12,914 nucleotides of DNA from the NCBI GenBank assembly GCA_965603115.1, contig CBFDBT010000057.1, forward strand, positions 1-12,914, given 5' to 3'. Shown in pieces: positions 1 through 7,839 of this stretch. This stretch comes from CBFDBT01 sp965603115 (GTDB lineage: Bacteria > Pseudomonadota > Alphaproteobacteria > Sphingomonadales > Kordiimonadaceae). The notes beneath the pieces were generated by a model that worked only from the letters and a program-made list of their open reading frames with translations, was not told where the DNA came from and made no database searches. Position numbers and translations under genes: made by a program. How positions within the stretch are numbered: position 1 is the stretch's first letter; every line of letters starts with the position of its first letter.

Positions 1-2
1 CC

Positions 3-557
3 ATTGTTATCATTCCTGAATATAAAGACGCTCTGCCGTCAACGGTAAACAAATGCATTAGCCTTTTCACTGTGCATGTCAGACGCGGTGCACCCGACGT
101 GCAAGACCAAAAGCTCAACAGCCACAGTAAACTAAACTGTATCACCGCTTGCATTCAAGCCACGAAAGCAGGGGCTGACGAAGGCCTTATGCTTGACCCA
201 CACGGGTTTGTCGCCACCTGCAACAGCACCCATTTTTTTATTGTGCGCGATGGGGAGCTTTGGACCAGTTCGGGTAAATATTGTTTGGGCGGCATTACCC
301 GCGCTACTGTGATTAAGCTGGCCAAGGAAAGTGGCATCAAGGTCCGTGAAAAAGATTTCAGTCTCACCGATGTTTACGGCGCTGAAGAAGCTTTTGTCAC
401 CGGAACATTTGCCGGCCTCGTACCTGTGCATACTATCGACGGGCGCACCATTGGCGACGATGAAAGCCCAACGATGCCCGGGGCAACGGTCGAGCGCCTG
501 CAACAGGTTTATCAGGACTATATCAAGGCTGAAACTGCCAAAGGCAGGGAGCTCTAG
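3..557 (+). CDS. Aminotransferase class IV (BCAT-like) protein, 5' end missing
   Basis: The reading frame is open from the first complete codon (position 3), so the gene begins upstream and the ATG at 72 is internal. The visible 184 residues match the C-terminal two thirds of fold-type-IV PLP enzymes (branched-chain or D-amino-acid aminotransferases, aminodeoxychorismate lyase). GITR (291-302) and a TGT segment near 400-410 are the usual PLP-phosphate-binding elements. The position aligned with the Schiff-base lysine is Asn (117-119), in the segment NSHSKLN. The position aligned with the Glu that contacts the pyridine nitrogen is Thr (216-218), in FVATCN. An ordinary transaminase activity is therefore doubtful. 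The stop codon overlaps or abuts the next gene, which is sulfotransferase-like, so the two are almost certainly co-translated. From memory, plants carry a fusion of these two domain types (Arabidopsis BCAT-like proteins). The family assignment is firm; the substrate is unknown. Confidence 0.85.
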   Translation: MVIIPEYKDALPSTVNKCISLFTVHVRRGAPDVQDQKLNSHSKLNCITACIQATKAGADEGLMLDPHGFVATCNSTHFFIVRDGELWTSSGKYCLGGITRATVIKLAKESGIKVREKDFSLTDVYGAEEAFVTGTFAGLVPVHTIDGRTIGDDESPTMPGATVERLQQVYQDYIKAETAKGREL

Positions 558-559
558 TG

Positions 560-1279
560 ATGAAGCGCATTGCCATGTGGTCTGGTCCACGCAATATATC
601 AACCGCAATGATGCGCAGCTTTGAAAACAGACCCGATACGACAGTGGTCGATGAGCCCTTTTATGCCTGTTATTTAAAGCGGTCTGGACTAATCCACCCA
701 ATGCATGACCTCATACTTGAGAGCCAAGCAATTAACGAAGAACCCGTTATCGACATGCTAACTAGAAGTGAACCAAAAGGCGTCGATATCTTTTACCAAA
801 AACTGATGTGCCACCATATGATTGAAGGTATGGACACAAGCTGGTTAAGCGATGTCACCAACGTCTTTTTAATCCGGGATCCGCGCGCCATGATTGCCAG
901 CTATGCAAATGCTATGGACGTGGTCACAGCTGAGAGGCTAGGCATGGGCCAGATGAACAATTTTTTTGAAAGAGAGAGCGATCGGTTAGGTGTAGCTCCT
1001 GTCGTTATCGATAGTGCCGATGTTTTGAAGAACCCGCAAAATTTGCTCAAAAAGCTATGCCTTTCTCTTGATATTCCTTTTTATGATGCAATGTTAAGCT
1101 GGCCCGCAGGTAAGCGCGACAGCGATGGTGTATGGGCGCCGCACTGGTACAAAAGTGTTGAAAACTCTACTGGCTTCATGCCCTACCAAAAAAAAGAAAA
1201 CGTCTTAAGCACAAGCCTAGAACATGTCGTTGATGACTGCATGCCTGTTTATGAAAAGCTTTTGCAGTATAAATTATAA
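560..1279 (+). CDS. Sulfotransferase-like P-loop protein
   Basis: A protein of 239 residues. It opens with WSGPRNIST (residues 7-15), which resembles the 5'-phosphosulfate-binding loop of sulfotransferases. DEPFYA (31-36) follows, then FLIRDPRAMIASY around R106, which matches the 3'-phosphate-binding segment (RDPR...S). It is cytoplasmic, with no signal peptide or membrane segment. The ATG at 560 is preferred because AGGGAG (546-551) lies 8 bases upstream; a GTG at 557 overlapping the upstream TAG is the alternative. Tight coupling to the aminotransferase-like gene suggests the two act on the same compound or form a complex. The acceptor substrate is unknown. The fold is inferred from motifs, and sulfotransferase activity itself is not shown. 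Confidence 0.75.
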   Translation: MKRIAMWSGPRNISTAMMRSFENRPDTTVVDEPFYACYLKRSGLIHPMHDLILESQAINEEPVIDMLTRSEPKGVDIFYQKLMCHHMIEGMDTSWLSDVTNVFLIRDPRAMIASYANAMDVVTAERLGMGQMNNFFERESDRLGVAPVVIDSADVLKNPQNLLKKLCLSLDIPFYDAMLSWPAGKRDSDGVWAPHWYKSVENSTGFMPYQKKENVLSTSLEHVVDDCMPVYEKLLQYKL

Positions 1280-1307
1280 TCTAGAGGCCCCAAGGTGCGT
1301 GGCGGCA

Positions 1308-2021
1308 TTACTTGCTAGAATATCCCGGCTTGCAACCGCCAATTTCTTTATTAAAACGTTGTAAAAAATCTGGGTGATTTTCAAGGTATGCATTAGAAAT
1401 ATAAGCTACAGAAAAACGATAGGAATATATATGCCGCTTATATTTTTTAAGCGTCTCACGGGTCTTTAATATTGTAGAAGCAATATCCTCCGGCAAGAGA
1501 ATAGCGTCAGCACGTCCACGATCCAAAAAGTCGAATAAAGCCCCAAAGGAATGGGCATCTGGGCCCATCACATATCCAGCATCTACCAAATCCTGATGTA
1601 TTAAGGTCCCATGCAAAGCGGCGATTTTTGCCTTTTCTTTAAACTCTGGGCTGTCAGGTTTAAGCGGGGCATCTTCTAAATAATAAAGGAAAATATTTGT
1701 GTTCATGAGGCTATCTGAAGCAGCAGCAAATTTACTTCTTTTATCCGATACGGTAGATGGGAAAAATCCATCAGCCCTACCGCGCTCTACATCTGCCTGA
1801 ACCCTTGTCCAGGGCTCAAGCTCAATTGAAAAGGGTTGCTCCATTTTATTTAAGATACAAACTACTTGATTATAAGTGACGCCCCCCAAAGATCCATCCG
1901 CTGACTTTGAAATATACGGAAGCACTTCAGTTGTCAGGAGTTTCAACTCATCAGCTGCCTGCAAGGCAGGTGATAAAATAATATATGAAAGCGTGATCAA
2001 CTCGCGAATAAAATACTTCAT
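1308..2021 (-). CDS. Periplasmic solute-binding protein (SBP_bac_3-like)
   Basis: A 237-residue secreted protein. The ATG at 2021 is chosen because GAAGG lies just upstream and the protein then begins with a classic signal peptide (MKYFIRELITL..., cleavage predicted after SPALQA near residue 22). Upstream ATGs in frame at 2051 and 2033 would put extra residues before the signal. The mature part has the outline of polar amino-acid-type binding proteins: LLTTEVLPYIS at the start, GVTYNQVVCIL, LEPWTRVQADVERGRADGFFPS, and the hinge region around FDFLDRGRADAILLP. Cysteines at residues 55 and 230 could form a disulfide. No permease or ATPase gene is adjacent, so it may be an orphan binding protein or serve a sensor or remote transporter. 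The ligand cannot be told from the sequence. It converges on the sulfotransferase-like gene with a 28-base gap. Confidence 0.75.
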   Translation of the reverse strand: MKYFIRELITLSYIILSPALQAADELKLLTTEVLPYISKSADGSLGGVTYNQVVCILNKMEQPFSIELEPWTRVQADVERGRADGFFPSTVSDKRSKFAAASDSLMNTNIFLYYLEDAPLKPDSPEFKEKAKIAALHGTLIHQDLVDAGYVMGPDAHSFGALFDFLDRGRADAILLPEDIASTILKTRETLKKYKRHIYSYRFSVAYISNAYLENHPDFLQRFNKEIGGCKPGYSSK

Positions 2022-2141
2022 CTGACCTTCCATAATAATAGTATAAAACACTTATTTTTTTAAAAAGAGTTAATACTAAAAATTAAGCCCACCATAACGC
2101 TGTATGATGAGCTTATAACATTTCTTAATGTTTTGAAAGGT

Positions 2142-2579
2142 TTAGCCTTCAATTCTTTCGATACTAATATTATCCGGGCTATTTTGGCGTTCGTTAGCCG
2201 CTAGAATATCAACCAGAATTAAACTTTTTTTAGCTACGTCAAGGTCCAAAAGACCAACATTTGAGCGGATGTCTGCATTAGCGCCCGTTCCCACATGATC
2301 CAAAAGAGTTTGCTCGCCTTCACTAGGCTTTGGCGGCACTTTGGTGCCACGAGGGAACAGCGCACGCATCGCACGATTTGCAGGGTCAATTTCTTGCGGA
2401 CGAGGCTCGCCTGGGCGTGGTGGACGCAAATCAGATTCTGGTGGAATAACCAGTGGTGCACGGCCCACAACAGTAAATTCATCCGGCCCAGAAGGTGAGG
2501 AAGACCCCAAACCACATCCTGCCAACATGGATCCCGCGAGGGCAATAGTTGCTACCCGTAACATTAAATTAGTTCTCAT
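2142..2579 (-). CDS. DUF3035-family lipoprotein (BamF-like)
   Basis: A 145-residue protein with a lipoprotein signal: a hydrophobic stretch from residue 9 and lipobox LAGC with the lipidated Cys at 22. The following segment, PDEFTVVGRAPLVIPPE then LRPPRPGEPRPQE, is the conserved Pro-rich signature of alphaproteobacterial DUF3035 proteins. The remainder is low in hydrophobic segments, so it is probably anchored in the outer membrane facing the periplasm. DUF3035 has been linked to the BAM outer-membrane assembly complex (BamF) in this class; that role is family knowledge and not visible here. It sits 28 bases downstream of lspA, whose product would process this very lipoprotein, and the order lspA-DUF3035 is common in alphaproteobacteria. 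The family is clear; the function is tentative. Confidence 0.8.
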   Translation of the reverse strand: MRTNLMLRVATIALAGSMLAGCGLGSSSPSGPDEFTVVGRAPLVIPPESDLRPPRPGEPRPQEIDPANRAMRALFPRGTKVPPKPSEGEQTLLDHVGTGANADIRSNVGLLDLDVAKKSLILVDILAANERQNSPDNISIERIEG

Positions 2580-2607
2580 TCATCCAACTCCTTTAGTCAA
2601 AGCTCTC

Positions 2608-3117
2608 TTAGCCAGACTTACTTTCATCCCTTGTAGGGCTTTTATCTTCGCTACGCAAGCCATCGAGCAGTAAAATTATAACACCCAGTGAAATCATCGC
2701 ATCTGCAACATTAAAGACATAAAATGACCAATTAAAGGCATGCAAATGAATAAAGTCGGCAACCGCACCATAGACTATGCGGTCGAGGATATTACCAACA
2801 GCTCCGCCAATAAGTGCGCCAAGGGCCAACGATAGCCATTTATCACTACAGCGGACAAGCCAAACAACCAGTGCGATGGTCACAACAGTCGTTACACCGA
2901 CCAATATCCAGCGCCCCAAATCCCCGTCCGCCGTCATAAGGCCCATCGAGATACCTTTGTTCCAAACCATGGTAAAATTGAGGAAGGGCAAAAGCTCCAC
3001 ACTGCCTTTTTGCGGTAGGTTAAAGCTCTCTAAAATCCACCATTTGCTCAACTGGTCGGCGACCAGCACAATAAGTGCTAGCAAAAAACCACGCCGAGCA
3101 TAGGGACTTAAAGTCAC
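2608..3117 (-). CDS. lspA: Lipoprotein signal peptidase (signal peptidase II)
   Basis: Aspartyl protease of the inner membrane that cleaves the signal peptide of diacylated prolipoproteins. It has 169 residues, the normal length. Four membrane segments are visible, near residues 11-28, 68-88, 94-111 and 132-151. Family blocks are present: D21-Q-L-S-K, N53-K-G-I-S-M-G, GGAVGNILDR (104-113), VADFIH with catalytic D121, and FNVADA with catalytic D139. The start is a GTG at 3117 that overlaps the TGA stop of ileS (3116-3114), so translation is coupled. The ileS-lspA pairing is widespread in bacteria. A potential substrate, the DUF3035 lipoprotein, is the next gene. The C-terminus is a charged cytoplasmic tail. 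Confidence 0.96.
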   Translation of the reverse strand: MTLSPYARRGFLLALIVLVADQLSKWWILESFNLPQKGSVELLPFLNFTMVWNKGISMGLMTADGDLGRWILVGVTTVVTIALVVWLVRCSDKWLSLALGALIGGAVGNILDRIVYGAVADFIHLHAFNWSFYVFNVADAMISLGVIILLLDGLRSEDKSPTRDESKSG

Positions 3118-5912
3118 TGCGCAGCCTCAGCGTCATACGACTTAACCGCATCAGTGCAGCGGTTACACAAATCGCCGTTGTCGGCAACTTCGGGCAACAC
3201 CATCCAGCAGCGATCACACTTTTCACCCTCGGCGACAGCAACAGAAACCTCTATCTTATTTCCTGCAACGCTTATAGTCGCACCAGAGGTGATGAATATT
3301 TCCATAAGGTCCAGACCTTCAACCACATCTACATAAGACTGGTCCGGCACGGCAACCGACACATGGGCTTGCAGACTAGACCCAATAGTTTTATCGCGGC
3401 GATAAGGCTCAATTGCTCCAGTTACTTCGTTGCGCATTTCTTTAATTTTATCCCACTTGGCAACAAGCTCGCTATTTTGCCAGTTGGCTGGAATATCCTT
3501 AAATTGCTGAAGGTGCACACTCGCTGCATCATCACCGTAGCGACTTACCCAAACCTCTTCGCAGGTAAAGGCTAAAATTGGCGCAAACCAAGTTGTCATA
3601 CATTTAAACAACTCGTCAAGCACCGTGCGCGCTGCGCGGCGACGGATATCGCTTTTTGCATCGCAGTAGAGGCTATCTTTCCTGATATCAAAATAAAAGG
3701 CGCTCATATCTTGAATGCAGAAATGATATAATTCCTGAAACAGCGGTGTCAGATCAAATTCACTTGTGTGCTTTTTAACTTTTGCATCCAACTCATAAAG
3801 GCGGTGAAGCATATATTGCTCAAGCTCGGGCATTTCATCGACACTGAGGCGTTCGCTCTCGTCAAAATCGTTTAAGTTACCAAGCATGAAGCGCATGGTA
3901 TTGCGGATTTTACGGTAAGCGTCCGCCGCGCCCTTCATAATTTCGTCACCAATGCGAACATCGTCTGTATAGTCGGTCGAGACAACCCAAAGCCTTAGAA
4001 TATCCGCACCATATTGCTGAATGATTTTATGAGGGTTAACCACATTGCCCAAAGACTTGGACATTTTACGACCATTTTTATCTTGCACAAATCCATGGGT
4101 TAGAACATTTTTATAGGGTGCATGCCCTCTGGTGCCGCAACTCTCCAAAAGACTTGACTGGAACCAGCCTCGGTGCTGGTCAGTACCTTCAATATAAAGA
4201 TCCGCCGGAGCGCTGAGCTCTTCACGTTTTTCAGTGACAAAAGCATGTGTACAACCGCTATCAAACCAAACATCAAGAATATCTGTTACTTGCTCATAAT
4301 CGTCGGCATTATAGGCTTCCCCAAGAAACTCTTGTGCAGGCACGGTTATCCATGCATCAGCGCCATTTTCTTTAAAGGCTTTAACAATGCGGTCGTTAAC
4401 ATCTGCGTCGACTAGAATTTCATCGCTTTCTTTGTGAACAAAAATCGTGATCGGCACACCCCAAGCACGCTGGCGCGAGATAACCCAATCCGGGCGGTCT
4501 CTGACCATGGCTTCAATGCGATTTTGGCTTCTAGCAGGAAACCAGTTTACTTCGTTCCTGATAGCGTTCAGCGCTGTATCACGCAGGCCAGTTTTCTCCA
4601 TTGAGATAAACCACTGCGGTGTATTGCGGAAAATAAGCGGTGCCTTGGAGCGCCAGCTATGCGGATAACTATGAACCATCGAGCTTGATGCCAAAAGCGC
4701 ATCGCCTAAAAGTTCGCAAATCTCGGGTGCGATTTTATAAACATGCTTGCCAGCAACCAGTGGCACAGTGTCAAAGTAGCAACCAGAACCATTTACCGTT
4801 TGCGGAACTGGAATACCATATTGCAAATGACCAACTTTATAGTCGTCTTCTCCGTGACCGGGGGCCGTATGAACAAAACCCGTACCAGCCTCGGTGGTGA
4901 CATGATCTCCGGCTAAAAGCGGTACATCAAAATCATACCCCCCCTTCGCTTCAAAATGACCACGCCAAGGATGCGCGCAAATTGTGCCTTCAAGCTCTGA
5001 GCCTTTAAGGGGTGCGACAACATCAAGGCTTTCAACGCCTATTCGTGCCATAAAATCAGCCCGCAACACTTCGGCGATTACAATTTTGTTGCCGTTATGC
5101 TCAAGGACAAGATAATCTATATCATTACCGTAACAAATAGCGCGGTTGGCGGGAATGGTCCAAGGCGTTGTGGTCCAAATAATCACCTTTGCGCCTTTAA
5201 GGGCATCGCACTTGGTTTCGACCACATCAAAGGCCACATCGATTTGTGTTGACGTGTGATCGTGATATTCTACTTCAGCTTCAGCCAAAGCAGTTTTCTC
5301 AACCGGCGACCACATCACAGGCTTGGACCCTCGGTACAGGGCACCTGAGGTAGAAAACTTTAAAAGCTCTTCAACGATAGTGGCCTCAGCATCGTAGGCC
5401 ATTGTTGTATATGGGTTGTCCCAGTCAGCCACTAGGCCAAGGCGCTTAAACTGCTCTTTTTGTACATCAATCCAATGGGCAGCAAATTCGCGGCATTCTC
5501 GACGAAATTCAACAGGGTCAACATCGTCTTTGTTCATCTTTTTCTTGCGGTATTTTTCTTCAATTTTCCATTCAATTGGAAGTCCGTGACAATCCCACCC
5601 CGGAATAAAAGCCGTATCCTTGCCTTGCATTTGCTGCGTACGGCAAACAATATCTTTCAGCGTTTTTTGCATGGCGTGACCCATATGGATATCGCCATTG
5701 GCATAGGGAGGGCCGTCGTGATAGGTAAATTTCTCACGACCCTGCGCGTCTTCGCGTAATTTTTTATATAAATCTTGGCTTTCCCAACGCTCTAACCACT
5801 CAGGCTCACGCTGCGGCAAACCCGCCCGCATAGGAAAATCGGTTTTTGGTAGTGAAATTGTATCGCGGTAATCGCGTTTGTTTTCATCGGTCACAGTGTC
5901 TTTATCAGACAT
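3114..5912 (-). CDS. ileS: Isoleucyl-tRNA synthetase
   Basis: Class I aminoacyl-tRNA synthetase that charges tRNA-Ile. The 932-residue length is typical of the bacterial zinc-containing form. The HIGH motif is HMGH at residues 76-79, preceded by DGPPYANG. The editing (CP1) domain shows TTTPWTIPANRA and GTGFVHTAPGHGEDDY. KMSKS lies at 616-620 with the flanking GR...LGN. The C-terminal zinc finger has C899, C902, C916 and C919. The start ATG at 5912 has GGGAG about 10 bases upstream. The gene is preceded by a 183-base spacer with a GC-rich hairpin, so it may have its own promoter or leader control besides read-through from ribF. No frameshift or missing motif was seen. Confidence 0.98.
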   Translation of the reverse strand: MSDKDTVTDENKRDYRDTISLPKTDFPMRAGLPQREPEWLERWESQDLYKKLREDAQGREKFTYHDGPPYANGDIHMGHAMQKTLKDIVCRTQQMQGKDTAFIPGWDCHGLPIEWKIEEKYRKKKMNKDDVDPVEFRRECREFAAHWIDVQKEQFKRLGLVADWDNPYTTMAYDAEATIVEELLKFSTSGALYRGSKPVMWSPVEKTALAEAEVEYHDHTSTQIDVAFDVVETKCDALKGAKVIIWTTTPWTIPANRAICYGNDIDYLVLEHNGNKIVIAEVLRADFMARIGVESLDVVAPLKGSELEGTICAHPWRGHFEAKGGYDFDVPLLAGDHVTTEAGTGFVHTAPGHGEDDYKVGHLQYGIPVPQTVNGSGCYFDTVPLVAGKHVYKIAPEICELLGDALLASSSMVHSYPHSWRSKAPLIFRNTPQWFISMEKTGLRDTALNAIRNEVNWFPARSQNRIEAMVRDRPDWVISRQRAWGVPITIFVHKESDEILVDADVNDRIVKAFKENGADAWITVPAQEFLGEAYNADDYEQVTDILDVWFDSGCTHAFVTEKREELSAPADLYIEGTDQHRGWFQSSLLESCGTRGHAPYKNVLTHGFVQDKNGRKMSKSLGNVVNPHKIIQQYGADILRLWVVSTDYTDDVRIGDEIMKGAADAYRKIRNTMRFMLGNLNDFDESERLSVDEMPELEQYMLHRLYELDAKVKKHTSEFDLTPLFQELYHFCIQDMSAFYFDIRKDSLYCDAKSDIRRRAARTVLDELFKCMTTWFAPILAFTCEEVWVSRYGDDAASVHLQQFKDIPANWQNSELVAKWDKIKEMRNEVTGAIEPYRRDKTIGSSLQAHVSVAVPDQSYVDVVEGLDLMEIFITSGATISVAGNKIEVSVAVAEGEKCDRCWMVLPEVADNGDLCNRCTDAVKSYDAEAAQ

Positions 5913-5973
5913 AATTTGAGTGCTCCCAGCACAATAATTCTAAAAAATTTTGGATATACTAAACGATAAACTT

Positions 5974-5998
5974 CCCGGCACCAAACTAATGGGCCGGG
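5974..5998 (-). other. GC-rich hairpin in the ribF-ileS spacer
   Basis: CCCGGC (5974-5979) pairs with GCCGGG (5993-5998). The stem can be extended by CC (5981-5982) with GG (5991-5992) around one bulged A, leaving an 8-base loop. On the minus strand no T-run follows, so a standard intrinsic terminator is unlikely. It lies about 60 bases upstream of the ileS start and may be a leader structure or an mRNA-processing signal. Confidence 0.4.
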
Positions 5999-6095
5999 TT
6001 AATAATTCGATTAATGCTATGTCTGTGCTGTCTATACATGCGGGGTTTTTAGCAAGAGGAAGGAGGCCTGTCGAGTAAATAGACAAACAAAGCCG

Positions 6096-7136
6096 TTAAA
6101 TGGTCGTTTTTTGAATGAAGGGCTGCGGGAAGAGACGGAAATACCGCTCAAGAGTGGGGGGCTCTAATCTATCCCGCTTGTTATCAGGCTCATTTAGAAC
6201 AATCCGCGCAACATGGCTATCCTGCTGAATTTGCTGTTTTAAACAATCAATCGAATCAAACTTCTTTTCTTCTCGCAGATAAGAGACTAGTTCGACACGA
6301 ATATGGTGGTCATAAATATCTTGGTCAAAATCAAATAGATGCACTTCTAATAGAATATCATTTTTATCAAACGTTGGTCGCGAACCAAGGTTTGCTACGC
6401 CATTGTATATTGTCCCACTGGTGTCTTCTTCTAAAATAGCCCTGACAGCATAAACACCTTTTTTGGGCTGCAAACATTCTCCCAGTTCAATATTAGCGGT
6501 TGGGAAACCAATCGTTCTACCACGCTGGTCGCCTTTGCTTATGCGACCATTTATTGACCACCAGTGACCAAGAAGTGCAGCCGCTTTTCTGGGCTCGCCA
6601 TCTTCGAGAGCCGTGCGCACTAAAGTGGAAGAGTAAACTTGTCCTGCATAGCCATCAATACCGACCACTACCGGGTCAATCACCGAAACGCCGAAACCTT
6701 CCATTTCTCCCATCCAGCGTAGCACATCAAGGCCGCCACTACGCTTGGCACCAAACCGGTAATCATATCCAACGCAAATATGTTTTGCATCAAGACCGTC
6801 GAGCAGAACTTGATTAACAAACTCCTGCGCACCCAAAGACGCCAAGTCTTTATCGAAAGGGAGAACCATAAGCACATCAACACCAAACTGCTCTAATAAT
6901 TGCACCCTAGGGCGAAAAGGTGTGAGTCTAAATGGTGCTTTATCTGGCTGAAAAAAACTGATCGGATGTGGTTCGGTCACCACAACAGCGAGATTGAGAC
7001 CCATTTCTCGAGCTAGTCGACCCGCTTCGCCAATGACAACATGGTGCCCTCTGTGGAAACCATCAAAATTACCAAGAGCCACGACACAGCCCTTTTCTTT
7101 ATGGATTACTTCTTTTGGATGGCGATATAAATGCAT
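6096..7136 (-). CDS. ribF: Bifunctional riboflavin kinase / FAD synthetase
   Basis: Converts riboflavin to FMN and FMN to FAD in the cytoplasm. The N-terminal adenylyltransferase domain shows GNFDGFHRGH (22-31; HRGH is the HxGH nucleotide-binding motif), TEPHP (54-58) and GYDYRFGAKRSGG (123-135). STLVRTAL (170-177) follows. The C-terminal riboflavin kinase domain begins around residue 188 and has KGDQRGRTIGFPTAN (201-215) with the PTAN metal/ATP motif, GVANLGSRPTF (246-256) and EVHLFDF (264-270). At 346 residues it is somewhat longer than the usual 310-320, owing to a C-terminal tail after about residue 315 that does not match a family motif. It heads the ribF-ileS-lspA-DUF3035 array and is divergent from cheY. 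Confidence 0.96.
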   Translation of the reverse strand: MHLYRHPKEVIHKEKGCVVALGNFDGFHRGHHVVIGEAGRLAREMGLNLAVVVTEPHPISFFQPDKAPFRLTPFRPRVQLLEQFGVDVLMVLPFDKDLASLGAQEFVNQVLLDGLDAKHICVGYDYRFGAKRSGGLDVLRWMGEMEGFGVSVIDPVVVGIDGYAGQVYSSTLVRTALEDGEPRKAAALLGHWWSINGRISKGDQRGRTIGFPTANIELGECLQPKKGVYAVRAILEEDTSGTIYNGVANLGSRPTFDKNDILLEVHLFDFDQDIYDHHIRVELVSYLREEKKFDSIDCLKQQIQQDSHVARIVLNEPDNKRDRLEPPTLERYFRLFPQPFIQKTTI

Positions 7137-7320
7137 AGGGTATTTTCGACAGACCTGTTAAAAAGCCACATTCTAATAAAATTTATAGCAATGATTAGCC
7201 CAGCAACAGTTTTGTCGCAAGAGCCTTTAGATATAAAATATAAATTGATTCAGGACCTTTTTCCTGCTTTATTGGTAAAAACCTGTAAATAAACAATTAG
7301 ATGCATTGAAAAAGAGATTA

Positions 7321-7360
7321 TAGTAGGTTAACCAATTGTTCACAGAAGTGGTAGTAGGTT
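7321..7360. repeat. Direct repeat TAGTAGGTT x2
   Basis: The nine-base word TAGTAGGTT occurs at 7321-7329 and 7352-7360. The start-to-start spacing is 31 bases, about three helical turns. The pair brackets the CtrA-like box in the cheY upstream region, so cooperative binding of a regulator is possible. The short length means chance cannot be excluded. Confidence 0.3.
7328..7343 (+). promoter_or_regulatory. CtrA-like binding site upstream of cheY
   Basis: TTAAC, six bases, then TTCAC: nine of ten positions match the alphaproteobacterial CtrA consensus TTAAC-N6-TTAAC. It lies about 90 bases before the cheY start. In this class CtrA often controls flagellar and chemotaxis genes, which fits. Identification is by consensus only, and the spacer relative to a transcription start is unknown because no clear -10/-35 pair was recognised. 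Confidence 0.45.
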
Positions 7361-7381
7361 CATTCTTACAGAATTTAGGTG

Positions 7382-7399
7382 TAGCGCATTCTTGCGCTA
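7382..7399 (+). other. Short hairpin in the cheY leader
   Basis: TAGCGCA (7382-7388), a four-base loop, and TGCGCTA (7393-7399) form a perfect 7-bp stem. It ends 32 bases before the cheY ATG and is followed by A-rich sequence and then the AAAGGA ribosome-binding site. There is no T-tract, so it is not a typical terminator. It could be a 5' mRNA stabiliser or a dyad protein site. Confidence 0.35.
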
Positions 7400-7431
7400 T
7401 GAGGAAAAAATTTAATTAAAGGAATATAAGC

Positions 7432-7818
7432 ATGGCCGTAGATAAGGGTATGCCCGTTCTTATTGTCGATGACTATAAAACAATGCTGAGAATTATCCGT
7501 AATTTGCTCAAGCAGTTGGGTTTTGACAATGTAGATGAAGCCACAGATGGATCACAAGCGCTTGTTAAAGCCCGCGCCAAACAATATGGATTGATTATTT
7601 CTGACTGGAATATGGAGCCAATGACTGGCTATGAGTTTCTCAAGGAAGTTCGCGCAGATTCTCAGATCAAAGATACACCTTTCATAATGGTTACAGCCGA
7701 ATCTAAAACAGATAATGTTATCGCTGCTAAAAAAGCTGGGGTGAATAACTATATAGTGAAGCCATTTAATGCTGCGACATTAAAAACTAAAATTTCTGCA
7801 GTTATTGGTGACTTCTAA
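7432..7818 (+). CDS. cheY: Chemotaxis response regulator CheY
   Basis: Single-domain receiver of 128 residues that, when phosphorylated by CheA, binds the flagellar switch. All key residues are present, offset by one from E. coli CheY: acidic pair D13/D14, phosphoacceptor D58 (in ISDWNM), T88, Y107 and K110 (in VKPF). There is no output domain. The ATG at 7432 has AAAGGA about 7 bases upstream. The next gene is a CheZ phosphatase 21 bases downstream, so this CheY is very likely its direct substrate and the pair forms an operon. The upstream region holds a CtrA-like box, a direct repeat and a small hairpin. No receptor or CheA gene is in view. Confidence 0.93.
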   Translation: MAVDKGMPVLIVDDYKTMLRIIRNLLKQLGFDNVDEATDGSQALVKARAKQYGLIISDWNMEPMTGYEFLKEVRADSQIKDTPFIMVTAESKTDNVIAAKKAGVNNYIVKPFNAATLKTKISAVIGDF

Positions 7819-7839
7819 CTTTAATATTGGAGAATGCAT

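Noticed and set aside
72..557. ATG at 72 as the start of the aminotransferase-like gene
   Set aside because: The frame is open back to position 3 with plausible family sequence (VNKCISLFTVHVRRG), so the ATG is internal and the gene is cut by the window edge.
132..701. Minus-strand reading frame of 189 codons opposite the aminotransferase-like and sulfotransferase-like genes
   Set aside because: It lies fully antisense to two genes with clear family motifs, has no recognisable motif and no convincing ribosome-binding site.
2022..2051. Extended N-terminus of the solute-binding protein
   Set aside because: The ATG at 2021 has a better Shine-Dalgarno sequence and gives a standard signal peptide.
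2117..2132. AACATT/AATGTT hairpin after the DUF3035 gene as a terminator
   Set aside because: Only six AT-rich pairs, and the T-run is on the wrong side for the minus-strand operon.
5913..6095. T-box riboswitch in the ileS leader
   Set aside because: No T-box bulge sequence or antiterminator pattern is visible, and T-boxes are not expected in Alphaproteobacteria.
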